The notes: generated from the sequence alone by a model not told the origin. Counted from the first letter of the stretch, positions 15,601 to 23,909 are shown. The stretch is 24,013 bases of DNA from Zelonia costaricensis (GCA_030849075.1 JASAOO010003129.1:1-24013); one strand, 5' to 3'. Translations and numbers: made by a program.

Positions 15601-16698
15601 GGCCGCCTTGATGGGTTGCTGGTACACGTTGTTGTGATGCACGTTGATGGCGTGCAGCTCGTGGTAGTCCTCTGCCTTGTTCCACACCCACCGCCGGTAC
15701 GGACGCGGCCGGTGGCCAACAATGCGCTGCACAATCGCCTCTCGCGTCCGCCGTGACAGCACCGGGGGAAAGAAGGTGTGGTACGCGGTGTTCACGACGT
15801 TCACGGGAGTCTGAACCACCATGGAGCTCACATCAAAGCTGCAGCTCGCCGCGAGTGTGTCGCGGCTCTGACTCGTCGTGCTCGCCGAGCCCGCGCGACC
15901 GGGGGTGTGGCTCCGAGAACTGCTGCTGCTGCTGCTGCTGCTGAGGCTTCTGCTTCGCAGGCTGCATGTCGAAGCGTGGCTGACTGCCGCTCCTGCCACC
16001 AGCGCCGCCGTCGCGGAGGTGGAGGCCGACGCGGCCGCGTCGCCATCGCTCTCGCCCGAGTGTGGGATGCGCAGCGCGCCATCACCAGCGTCGCCGTCGC
16101 CTGCATCGCCGTGCGGCGGTGGTTGGGCGAGATGCAGCGTCGGGGTGGGCGCGGCGGTAGCCACGAGCGTGGCCCGCTTCGCCTCACGGCGGTGGCTGCG
16201 GTGCGAATCTTTGTGCACGCGGACGTCGTGCGACGTGCGATGATGCGAGGGTGCGGGGCGGTGCTGATGCCCATCCACTCCGCCGCCCTCACGCAAGGCC
16301 GCAGGATCGGCGTGCGTCCCCGCGTGACGCGCACCGGCGTGTGAGGCGCGCCGCGGCGCCGCTGCTGCTGTGGCGAAGTCGGCGCGTGATGCATCCTCGT
16401 TGGCCTGGAAGAAGAGGTTGTAGTAGAGCTGCGCCGCGTCCATCGCCTCCTTCGCAATTGCCGCGGCCCGCGCCGTCGGGTACGTGACGTCGTGGAAGAT
16501 GGCCGCGTTGATGTGCCCCGCCGAGGCAGCTGGCGCAGCAGACGCAGACGCGGCTTGGCCCGGGGCGTAGGCGCTCACAGGGGCCACAATGCGCTCTCGG
16601 TGCGCGGCGTCGGTGGGCGGCGGCGGCGGCGGCGACGGCTTCGACACACTCGCCGGGGCTGCACTTGCCGCTACGTGGCTGTCGCGTGCGGCCTCCAT
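12661..16698 (-). CDS. 6-phosphofructo-2-kinase/fructose-2,6-bisphosphatase family protein, 1345 aa; bisphosphatase intact, kinase degenerate
   Basis: The family makes and degrades fructose 2,6-bisphosphate, which in trypanosomatids activates cytosolic pyruvate kinase. Residues are numbered from ATG 16698. The N-terminal 500 residues are mostly low complexity (poly-Ser, His-rich), apart from ordered blocks at about 60-100 and 290-365. The kinase region starts near 515 with an intact P-loop (GLPARGKT, 532-539). It is split by an insertion at about 575-823 and resumes at 825-955. There VVVVNDDFITEELR stands where the family usually has VFDATNTTRERR, and NIQVAWRR replaces NVGxYRR. The phosphatase part (about 1065-1285) keeps the histidine of RHGQS (1075), the Glu of LNEIHAGVCED (1185) and the second His of AHQAVLRCLLAYF (1251). 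Usual family members are about 450-550 aa. The apparent extension to 16779 begins with GTG, so I chose ATG 16698, the first after the splice site near 16918. The stop is TAA. The protein probably acts mainly as a bisphosphatase; kinase loss is inferred. Confidence 0.95.
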   Translation of the reverse strand: MEAARDSHVAASAAPASVSKPSPPPPPPTDAAHRERIVAPVSAYAPGQAASASAAPAASAGHINAAIFHDVTYPTARAAAIAKEAMDAAQLYYNLFFQANEDASRADFATAAAAPRRASHAGARHAGTHADPAALREGGGVDGHQHRPAPSHHRTSHDVRVHKDSHRSHRREAKRATLVATAAPTPTLHLAQPPPHGDAGDGDAGDGALRIPHSGESDGDAAASASTSATAALVAGAAVSHASTCSLRSRSLSSSSSSSSSRSHTPGRAGSASTTSQSRDTLAASCSFDVSSMVVQTPVNVVNTAYHTFFPPVLSRRTREAIVQRIVGHRPRPYRRWVWNKAEDYHELHAINVHHNNVYQQPIKAAGDDPHTAGANTLALPPPSHPSAVERGAAAGGRLLSPTKAAAMASLTAPAAPFTSGSAHSGDGTLETPLSTAPSYPTSSPVAPVAGHVATEALPHCASTGSVDAADGDESAGASRLPHVSSFMANDMPFELMTQLSMYTIPASQQGPEYFKKAAEDGTKTLIIFMMGLPARGKTFLAQKICRLLGWHGSRAKVQNIQVAWRRVLLDWEAAHPELAATPSESTAAAGHRARASTAGEAAAQDSDDAVEILSSGEEPEQESDTSCSMAATGRQSTGVPPPSPPPPCAGSAGSSFPNAPATHPSAAASARPAFGRANRQAGMHSTLDDVTRVVRDLATGALTSSPSRRGAGAAAPPLSFSASGSASMSAAASTSTATAGHRASPVCPSMQPYTVDSVEGSPVGPEPPTDGAVFAASDGIDVRAERAASESGGAVAAVASASMVASAGTAPHAASGADEPPLPAEVLRTRHFRDLIEQPTSVARRLYRYVLQSFADDCHLFFQHGGEVVVVNDDFITEELRQEAEQLFRPLAAQFFYMEVIRDAQEDPLDFVQCKIRDPMEYPRGDIDPKAAADDFHERLAFLESVYETLAEAPKAAQAAAAAAAASRNGGGGAASTGALLRSPALAYGDEDPALLHHPPHQRSRHSRPSPPPQPYPARAPPPPPVQPRSYVKIMNSNTIETHGISGYLASRIISYVMNLSQVKIQHPIYFVRHGQSCYNLEDRIGGNPLLTEQGMRDAAALLEFLGSLKRHLERVDHTQRGHATSLSDIAATAAAATTTTPSAANTADTLEVWTSQLRRAIQTAELSERLLNIRTLRWSSLNEIHAGVCEDMTYAEVKERYPLIDYFRKRSKYTFRYPEGESYQDLVVRLEPVIMELENADKVVVVVAHQAVLRCLLAYFGSTSAESSISVEVPHRTVWRCTYDSKGIASLDELKLDNFEAGFHLHKTPVGTRASPPPPQPPQHPSAAGTAALKTPTPTSAGA
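15920..15944 (-). repeat. In-frame AGC run encoding poly-Ser
   Basis: GCT repeats on the + strand are read on the minus strand as AGC serine codons at about residues 252-260 of the PFK-2/FBPase-2 protein. The run sits in the low-complexity N-terminal region, where length changes should be tolerated. Confidence 0.88.
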
Positions 16699-16917
16699 CG
16701 CACACGGGGAGGGGGGAGAGAGGGGGAGAGAAGGTGCGGCAACGAAGACCTGTCGTGTGACGCACCGACACGGACCCACGGAGGGGTGAGTGGGGCGTCG
16801 CGCGCGTACACGTGTCCTCGTCTATTTTCTTGCGGCTTCGTATCGACGCGTTGCTACTCGCACAACTGCAGTGTTGATGTTTATGTGTTCTCCTTTTCTT
16901 TTTTTCTTTTTCCTTCT

Positions 16918-16950
16918 CTTCGCGTATGAGGAGGCAGGCAGGGGGGGGTG
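16918..16950 (-). promoter_or_regulatory. Predicted trans-splice acceptor for the PFK-2/FBPase-2 gene
   Basis: In the minus-strand sense a C-rich tract (about 16949-16927) is followed by GAAG, with AG at 16919-16918. The 5' UTR would be about 219 bases and contains no earlier ATG, which makes 16698 the first start codon. The tract is interrupted, and a purine-rich stretch follows it (16917-16880), so the exact AG is uncertain. Confidence 0.4.
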
Positions 16951-17792
16951 CGATGAGGTATAGAGGTGTGTGCGCGTATGTTTGTTTGTGCGTGTGGAAG
17001 GGAAGGGAAGCAGGTGGTGAAGTCGAATGGGGTGTGGGGGCTTGGGGGTGCAAAGACGTGCGTACCGAGTGCGCTGGCGATGCACGACACGTGCGTGTTG
17101 GGGGGCGAGTGTGAGTGCGTTGTGTGCGACGCCGGTGGAGGAGCTGGCAGGGGGATAGGCAGATGAGGTGATCGAGCAAGCGTGGAGGGGGGGCGGGGGC
17201 GGCGTGTGTGACACAAGACAGGCGACGGGACACAAAAAACCGAAAACGAAGCGAGGCGCTGATGCGGAGAGCCGCTGCGGTGCGACAACAGGCGATGCGA
17301 CGACGAAGACGGGGGGAGGGGGTCGCGGGGAAGGTGGGAGAGAGCGGAGCACGGGGTGGCGGCGCTGAGGGCACAAGTAAACGAGCGAGCATGTCGGAGT
17401 GGCCAGCTTGAGGAGGCGTGAGAAGGGAGGAATGGGGAGGGGGGGGGGCAAATAATGCGGTAGCTGTCAGCCGCGACTACGGAAGGATGCCGACCTCCCT
17501 GCCCCCCTCCCGCCCCTCTTTGCGTGCCGCACACACTTGGAAACGGTCCAGAGCGAAACGTGAAGTTCGCGAGCTTCTCTGTTTTGTTTGTTGTCCTGAA
17601 TGACGTCCGAGGTCCTCGCGTGTCGGACAGCGTCCCCCACCCCCATCCCCCCGCTAGGGCCGCCGCTGTGTGTGTGTGTGTGTGTGTGTGTGTAGCACCC
17701 AAACAGAATGGGGAAGGAAAAAACAAGAGAAGGCGCCTGGCAAAAGAGAGGAAGCGACGCACACGATGGTCTCGCGTCGCTTCGCTGCGGCG
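16951..17792. other. Spacer between the PFK-2/FBPase-2 gene and the 398-aa J protein
   Basis: About 840 bases without a credible coding region, expected to hold the 3' UTR of the 398-aa J-protein gene. It contains G-rich runs (17186-17201, 17310-17325, 17430-17450) and a GT microsatellite (17667-17693) about 100 bases past the stop codon. Confidence 0.55.
17667..17693. repeat. (GT)n microsatellite
   Basis: About thirteen perfect GT units. It probably falls within the 3' UTR of the 398-aa J-protein gene, where it would read as (AC)n. Confidence 0.93.
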
Positions 17793-18989
17793 TCATGCCC
17801 CGCCACGGGCGTCGTCCTGCCGCCGCAACTCCTCGTCCTTGCGCAGGCGCGTCTGATATGTCCGCACCGTCGAGGCGAGCATCAGCGCTGTCGCCGCGAT
17901 GAAGGCGAGCACGAGAAAGAGAAAAAGCGGTCGCCGGACGGCGCGATCGATGATGGCCTTCTCCTGCGCGCGGTGGTGCATCAAGATGTACTGACGCAAG
18001 TTCGGGTTCACGCGCAGCTCGGGAGCCACCCGCGCCGCGCTGCCTTCGTTGTCGTACGAGCTGCCGTCCATGCCGGCAAAGCCCGGGCGCGTGCGGTACA
18101 AGTCGCGCACCTCACGCAAGCGCGATGCGGAGGTGCTGAAGAAGTGCAGGCCGAGCCGGTGTGGGTTGCGCGGCCCGTCTGCACGACGCGCGTCTGCCGA
18201 GGATGTCGATGAGCCGGTGGCGCCCTTGGCGCTGCCCGACGGCGACGGATGCTGCGTCCGCTGCTGCCGATCATCGACCCGCCACGGTGGAAGGTCGTCC
18301 CGGAGCCCCATGCGCCGCATGTGATGGATGCGCTCCTGAAACTCGTTCAGCTGCGCCGTTCGCCACCGCCCTTCCGCTGTGCGCTGGTCGAAGAGGTCCT
18401 CCCCCTCGTCGTTGCTGTTGTTGCCGCCGCGCTGCTGGCGCTGACGCCGCCGCTGCCGATCGCCCTGGTAGACCCGCTGCGCCTTGGCGTACTCCTCCTC
18501 CGTGAACTCGAAGTCCGAGTCGTGGGCGCCGCGAAAGCGACCCGCGTCGCGCTCCCCCTCATGCAGGATGTGCTGACGCACCTCGAAGGGCAGCTGGCGA
18601 AGGAGGTGGTACGCCTCCGTGCCGCGGTGCATGCGGCCTGCCGCGTCGCCGGCCGGTGTGGATGCTGTCGCGCTGCTCGTGTCGGGGTGGTGCTTCTTCG
18701 CGAAGGCGTGGAATGCCCGCTTTACCTCGGCGTCCGTGCAGTCCTCGTCGAGACCGAGCGTGTGAAGCGCCGCACGGAGCTCCGTGGCGGCGACGGTCGA
18801 CGACGACGATGCGGCGCAGCGCTGATGCTGCAGCGGCGAGAGAGGCGCGAGGGCGCCGCCGCCGCAGCGCATGCGAGGGGAAACACTGCCGCTGATGCTG
18901 TTGCGTGGGACGGCGCGCAGCGCGGCGCCGACGCGCTGGCCACCACGGCCGGCAGCGGATATGATCCGAATCGTGTACGTAGGGTGCAT
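17793..18989 (-). CDS. J-domain (DnaJ-like) protein, mitochondrial-type, C-terminal membrane anchor, 398 aa
   Basis: A type III J protein, expected to act as an Hsp70 co-chaperone. The N-terminus from ATG 18989 (MHPTYTIRIISAAGRGGQRV) has several Arg and no acidic residue until the J domain, typical of a mitochondrial presequence. The J domain is at about residues 68-134, with AEVKRAFHAFAKKHHPDT and HPD at 101-103. The loop after HPD is longer than usual (Ser/Thr/Ala-rich, 104-118). A basic Arg/Gln-rich stretch lies at 178-188 (DRQRRRQRQQR), and disordered Ser/Ala-rich sequence at 245-270. One membrane segment is near the C-terminus at about 354-373 (PLFLFLVLAFIAATALMLAS), followed by a short charged tail. 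The frame stays open upstream to 19031, but that codon is GTG, so I start at the first ATG. A splice acceptor at 19054-19053 gives a 63-base 5' UTR. The stop is TGA. The J family is certain; mitochondrial location and anchoring are inferred. Confidence 0.9.
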   Translation of the reverse strand: MHPTYTIRIISAAGRGGQRVGAALRAVPRNSISGSVSPRMRCGGGALAPLSPLQHQRCAASSSSTVAATELRAALHTLGLDEDCTDAEVKRAFHAFAKKHHPDTSSATASTPAGDAAGRMHRGTEAYHLLRQLPFEVRQHILHEGERDAGRFRGAHDSDFEFTEEEYAKAQRVYQGDRQRRRQRQQRGGNNSNDEGEDLFDQRTAEGRWRTAQLNEFQERIHHMRRMGLRDDLPPWRVDDRQQRTQHPSPSGSAKGATGSSTSSADARRADGPRNPHRLGLHFFSTSASRLREVRDLYRTRPGFAGMDGSSYDNEGSAARVAPELRVNPNLRQYILMHHRAQEKAIIDRAVRRPLFLFLVLAFIAATALMLASTVRTYQTRLRKDEELRRQDDARGGA

Positions 18990-19052
18990 CGTGTGCGTGG
19001 GGGGTGGTGTAGGTGTGTCGGCGCTTAGCACAGCAGCTGGGGGAGGGTGTGA

Positions 19053-19109
19053 CTCAGACGAACGCCGGCGCCACAGGGAGGAGGAGGAGAAGGCAGAGAG
19101 GGGGGGGGA
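19053..19109 (-). promoter_or_regulatory. Predicted trans-splice acceptor for the 398-aa J protein
   Basis: The minus-strand sense has a strong C/T tract (about 19109-19076) followed, after a short GC-rich gap, by CTGAG with AG at 19054-19053. A second AG lies at 19038-19037. Both precede ATG 18989 with no earlier ATG, and both exclude a start further upstream. Confidence 0.6.
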
Positions 19110-20003
19110 TACACGACGGGGCGCTGACCTCGCACCTGCAGAGTGAGCCAGTGGCCGGTGAGGGAAGAAGAAAAGAAAGGGACAACAAGGAAAGGAGTGC
19201 GGTCGGTGATGGCGAGTTCGGCGGGGAGGGTGGGGGACACGGTGTGGGGCGAGGTTCAGCCGTCTGCTGCCTTCTCTCCCCCTCCCCCTCCTCTCACACG
19301 TGCGGTGCGCAAGAGGGAGCGCGGTATTGGGAGGGGGGGGTGGTGGGGTCAGAGCAGCTCAGCGTGCGGAGGTAAAGCAGGCGGGCACGCGTGTGTCGTT
19401 GGGCCGCCTGCTTTCTGTGCTTCTTCTTTCTCGTCCCTCCCCGAGAGGCCGAATGGCCACCTGCCACACGGTCATCGCGCGGTCGTTGAGGGCTTGCCTC
19501 GTGTTGCGTTCGGTGCTCTAGAGTGTTCAATGGCACTGCGAGAAGGGCGAGAAATGGAGGGAAACTGCGGGAAGAGGGAGCACCACCACGGAGGCGTACA
19601 CGGACGAAGTCGATACACTCGTACACTCAGAGAGAGACACACATACACGCATGCGGACACACACGCGCTCGAGCACATGCACGATGCCACACACAAACGC
19701 ACACACAAAAAACGGAAAAAAAAAGAAAGCAGTTGGTCAAACGCACTGGCGAGGGAGGAGGAGGACGAGGCAGACCTACGCACGCACGCATACGCGGCGG
19801 AGCGCGACAGCCGCCACGTCGCATCCGACGGCGAAGATGGCGGCGCGACTGCCGCACGCGGGAGCACCACAACAGAGTGACAAAGGAAGGAGTCGGCGTG
19901 GGGACGCGCTGGTGTGGGGGTGGGAGCGGGGGGGGGGGGCGAGGGGTCCTCGCAGAAGCCTCAGCCCAGGCACATCAAGCCCTGTACAGCGTTGCGTGCG
20001 GGT

Positions 20004-20054
20004 TTGTGTGTGTGTGTGTGTGTCTGTGTGTGCGCGCTTGTGTGTCTGTGTGTG
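20004..20054. repeat. (GT)n microsatellite, interrupted
   Basis: GT runs broken by TCTG and a CGCGCTT segment, in the gene-free right end. Confidence 0.9.
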
Positions 20055-20690
20055 GCATCGGCAACAATAAGAGGAACTCGGCAAAGCCAAAATAAAAAGA
20101 AAAGCGGAAGAGCAGCGGAGAAGGTGCGCACGTCTACACACACAGAGAGAGAAGAAACTCAGACACACAATCACGCGTAGACACGCGCAGACACGTACGC
20201 CTGCGGAGGGAGGGAGGAGCGGTGGCCCGGCAAGCGAGGCACCAAAAGAAGACCAGGAGAGGAAAAGAGAGGGGGAGAGGCACACGACCTAAACGAAGAA
20301 AATGTGGGGCGGGTGCGAGACGCGGGGGCGGGACACGAGCACGATCCCCGCGTGCTCTCACCGTGTTGACGGAAGACGAGCTGCGACGAAGAAGACAGAA
20401 AACAGAATTCAGTGTGGGCTGCGCGGTCCGCCTCTCGAGGAGGGCCAAGTGATGGAGCACGCACGCATAGAGAGAGAGAGGGGGGGCATCAGTAAGAAAT
20501 CGCCTTCACCTTCTCCCCTCCTCCTCCTTTCCCGCGCTCTCTCTCCCCCCCTCCCCTCCCTCTCTTCACGGGTGTTCTGCGGTGCAAGGCCCCAACCCCA
20601 ACCCCCTCCACTCCCTCCCTCTCCGCACAGGCGCATGCTCGGGGCGGGTCTGTGGCTGCTTGGGAGGGGTCGGCGAGATGCGCGAAGGGG

Positions 20691-20720
20691 CACACACACA
20701 CACACACACACGCACACGAG
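20691..20720. repeat. (CA)n microsatellite followed by (GA)n
   Basis: About thirteen CA units, then a short GA run (to about 20728), in the gene-free right end. Confidence 0.92.
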
Positions 20721-21020
20721 AGAGAGAGGAGTGACGGCATCGTGCAGAGGAAGGGTGTTAAGAGGGGCAGTGGTGGCACGAAGAGGAGGAGGAGGGGAGA
20801 GAGAGGCGGCGAGGGTGGTGGCAAGATTGAAGCCAGCGACAAAGGAACGAAAACCTGGAAGTGAAACTGGGGGAGGGGAGGAGGGGTTGAACAAACAAGC
20901 TGCTTACACTACGCAGATACACACATTCACTCATCTAACAAACCGTACACACATCCGCGGGCACACACACACACACGGTGGCCGGGGGTGCGCCACCGTT
21001 CTGGGCCCACACTTACAGAC

Positions 21021-21046
21021 GGGGAGGGGAGGGGAGGGGAGGGGGG
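21021..21046. repeat. (GGGGA)n tandem repeat
   Basis: Four GGGGA units followed by a G6 run on the + strand. The spacing of the G runs suits a G-quadruplex. Confidence 0.9.
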
Positions 21047-21537
21047 CCGGGTGACGTCGGGGACGTGCGGACCGCAACGGACAGCACACCTCCGACCCAC
21101 TCCCACCAGACACGCACCGGCACAGGCAAACAAAAAACAAAAGAAAGAAGCGTGCAATCACGTGACTGCGCGAGGCGGCGGCACTGGGCAAGGGCTGAAG
21201 GGGAGGGGAAGACGGAGGAGGGGGAGGAGGAGAACAGAGCAGTGCCAAGAAGATGCGACTTGTCCGGTGTAGCCGGAGGTGGGATGCACGAGGAGTGCGT
21301 CACACCAGCGAGGGTGGGTGGAGGAAGTGGGCGTGGGAGACGGGCGTGATGGGCAGTGGGAGCGCAGGATGGGGAAGAGGAGGAGGCGCCATGAAGTGGA
21401 AAGGGGGGAAGAGGGGGGGGGGAGGGGGGCGAGGCTCTACTATGCGTCGAGGCTTGTCTGACATCAGAGAATGCAGCGGCAAGGGGGAAAAAAAATGAAA
21501 CAACACGAGAAGCGGAAGACAACGATCCAGTGTGCCA

Positions 21538-21572
21538 CGCACACACGCGCACACACACGCGCACACACACGC
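21538..21572. repeat. (CA)n microsatellite with CG interruptions
   Basis: CA units interrupted by GCGC, in the gene-free right end. Alternating purine-pyrimidine sequence of this kind can adopt Z-DNA. Confidence 0.9.
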
Positions 21573-22202
21573 TTCTATTCACGCACATACGCACGCGGGG
21601 GGGGTGTGTCTGCGTCTGTCTCAGGGCGTGTATTTTGTTTGCATGTACGTGTGTGTGGGTTGTGCGTCCTCACGTCGATGGCGCACACGTGAGATCGAAA
21701 GCACAAGAACAACCCCCGCCGAGGTGGGAAACGCGAGGCGTGCACGAACTAAAGAAGAAAAAGAAAAAAAGGAAAGATGAGGGAGTGTGGCGCCAAGCTG
21801 CTGCTGTGGCTGGCGCCTGCGTGACTGGAAAGAAGAACGGAAACTGGAAGACAAGTTGCCAGTGAGGTGGGCGTGCTCGTGTCGTGCGTGCACCTGTGTT
21901 TGTGTGTGTGTGTGTTGAGTCAGGAGTTGACCGTGTGGGAGACGCAGGAACGGAGGGAGGGAGGGATGTGCTGACGCAGCAGCGGTGCCATCGGGAGGCA
22001 TTGGCACCAGACCTCCCCGTTCGCGTGGTTTGGCCAGGGGATACTGCAGGGGACAGACGCTGTGTGGGGGGGGTGCGGGTGTGGGTGTCTGTGTCCTCTC
22101 GCGACGACTTGCACGGCGAACATGACAAGGGCAACCCACTCACCAAAAAAAGAAGAAAATGAAGAGACGCGGGGCGGCGGAAGAAGACTGGAGGTGGCTG
22201 CG

Positions 22203-22221
22203 CGTGTGTGTGTGTGTGTGA
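22203..22221. repeat. (GT)n microsatellite
   Basis: About nine GT units in the gene-free right end. Confidence 0.85.
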
Positions 22222-22632
22222 CGTTGAGTGGGGAGTGAGGAAGCACCGACGCGAAGGACCAAGACGGAAAGCGAGGGCGAGGCGCAGGATGGGGAGGTGG
22301 GGTGAGAGGGAGGGGAGGGCCGACAAGGAAGAGGCGGAGCAGGCGTGGAGGAGAACGAGGTCGGTGTGGGCAAGGTGGCGGACTCGCACCGCGCGCGTCA
22401 TCAGCGCGTCACCACAGAAACGGTGGGAGGGAGGGAGGGGAGGGGGGGAGCACGAGCCGGAAGACGACCACCCGAACGAAAGGAACGAACGACAAGACGA
22501 GCTGGGGAAGAGCCAAATACACAACAAATACACGAACGGGGGAAGAGAAACGACGCAGCACGCGAGTAACTAGGAGGCCCTCCAGCAACGTCCAAAAGAA
22601 GGTGCTATCCAAGACAACGCATGTACTGGAGA

Positions 22633-22712
22633 GACACACACAGACACACACAGACGCACACACACACACACGCACACACACACACACACACGCACACAGA
22701 CGCACACACACG
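22633..22712. repeat. Longest (CA)n array of the window, with GA and CG interruptions
   Basis: About 80 bases of CA dinucleotides interrupted at near-regular intervals by GACA or CGCA. The interruptions suggest an old array that has stopped expanding, or a higher-order unit. Confidence 0.93.
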
Positions 22713-23646
22713 GAGAGAAAGAAAAAAAAGGAAAGGGAAAAAATGGTGAAAGCGAGAAGCGAAACGCAGCACGTGCTCAAGTACGACATCAGATGATGGC
22801 TAAGAGAAGAAGGGACAAGGAGGTGGTGAAGTAAACAAGACGGGAGAGACGGCGAGCGAGAGGAGGGGAGGGGGGATGAAGGAAGGAAAACAAATTCAAA
22901 AGAATGCACACAGGGAGAAGACATCCGTTGACGTACTCATCCACCAAGCCCGTCCCCCGTGCACGCACAGAGGAAAGGCGCATGGAGGAGGGGGAAGGGG
23001 GAAGACCAGGAGGTTGGTGGGTGGGTGGGTTGGGGGAGGGGGGTGGCGCGCTGCGTCAAGCAGGGAAGCGGCGGCAAGAGAAGCGAAAACCGAAAAGAAG
23101 CGCACACAAGCAAGAACGGTGGAATGGTGGAGACGTGAGAAAGCGGTGGGTGGTGGTGGTGATGGGGGGGGGCCACACCGATGAGGGGCGCATCAATGCA
23201 CACAAGCTACATGGGAAACACAACCAAGATTTGAGAAAAGAACAAACATGAAATAAAGGATGAGGCGGAGGTAAAACAGGTCAGAGGCGGAGAGCACACG
23301 AGCTAGGGGAAGGGGGGAGGGAGGTGGACGGTGGGACGGCAAGTGCAGAGCACCTCTACACACACGCACACACGCACACGTGTACATGCCTCAAGTCGAG
23401 AGTGGGGCAGACACCCTCGTGGTGACGGGACCCCACGCTCTGTCGGTCCCAAAAGTAAAAGTAAAGCGACGAACACAGGAAGAAAAAAAAACAAAAAGGG
23501 TGCAACGGCCGCCCCTCATCCAGCGTACGGGGTGGGGGGAACGCGAAGATGAAGCGTCAAGAGCGCTACGAGAAGCGGTGCAAGACAGCACCAGGGCCCC
23601 CCCCAGCCCCCCCCCCAGCCCACTGCCCAAGCGCGAGCGTACATGC

Positions 23647-23669
23647 GCACACGTGTGTGTGTGTGTGTC
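23647..23669. repeat. Short (CA)/(GT)n repeat
   Basis: ACACGTGTGT junction: a CA stretch meets a GT run and makes a small palindrome. Confidence 0.8.
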
Positions 23670-23880
23670 TGCGTAGGAGTCGAGCTGATCGATGTCCGCT
23701 CTCCGCCGCCGCGTTGCCCTCTCCTCCCCCCCCCCTCCTCCTCCACCTCTCCTTGCTTTACCTCCTCGTCCCACGGAAAGAGCTCGATCGTGTTGCGTCG
23801 GTTGATGAAGCACCCACCTGCACACACACACAACACACAACACAACAGAAAGAACGCGCAATCGCGAGGAACGGAGGAGC

Positions 23881-23909
23881 GGAGGGAGGGAGGGAGGGAG
23901 GGAGGGAGG
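23881..23909. repeat. (GGGA)n tandem repeat
   Basis: About seven GGGA/GGAG units near the right end, the same unit as at 7680-7708. It could form a G-quadruplex on the + strand. Confidence 0.9.

Noticed and set aside
20590..20607. CCCCAACCCCAACCCC stretch resembling a telomere repeat
   Set aside because: Trypanosomatid telomeres are CCCTAA/TTAGGG; this is a short C/A simple repeat in a pyrimidine-rich patch.
20302..21054. 250-residue + strand frame in the right-end spacer
   Set aside because: Low-complexity translation of pyrimidine and CA repeats with no domain; not supported as a gene.
22633..22712. Possible CRISPR-like array because of regular interruptions
   Set aside because: Only CA dinucleotides with occasional GA or CG changes; no spacers of unique sequence, and the genome is eukaryotic.
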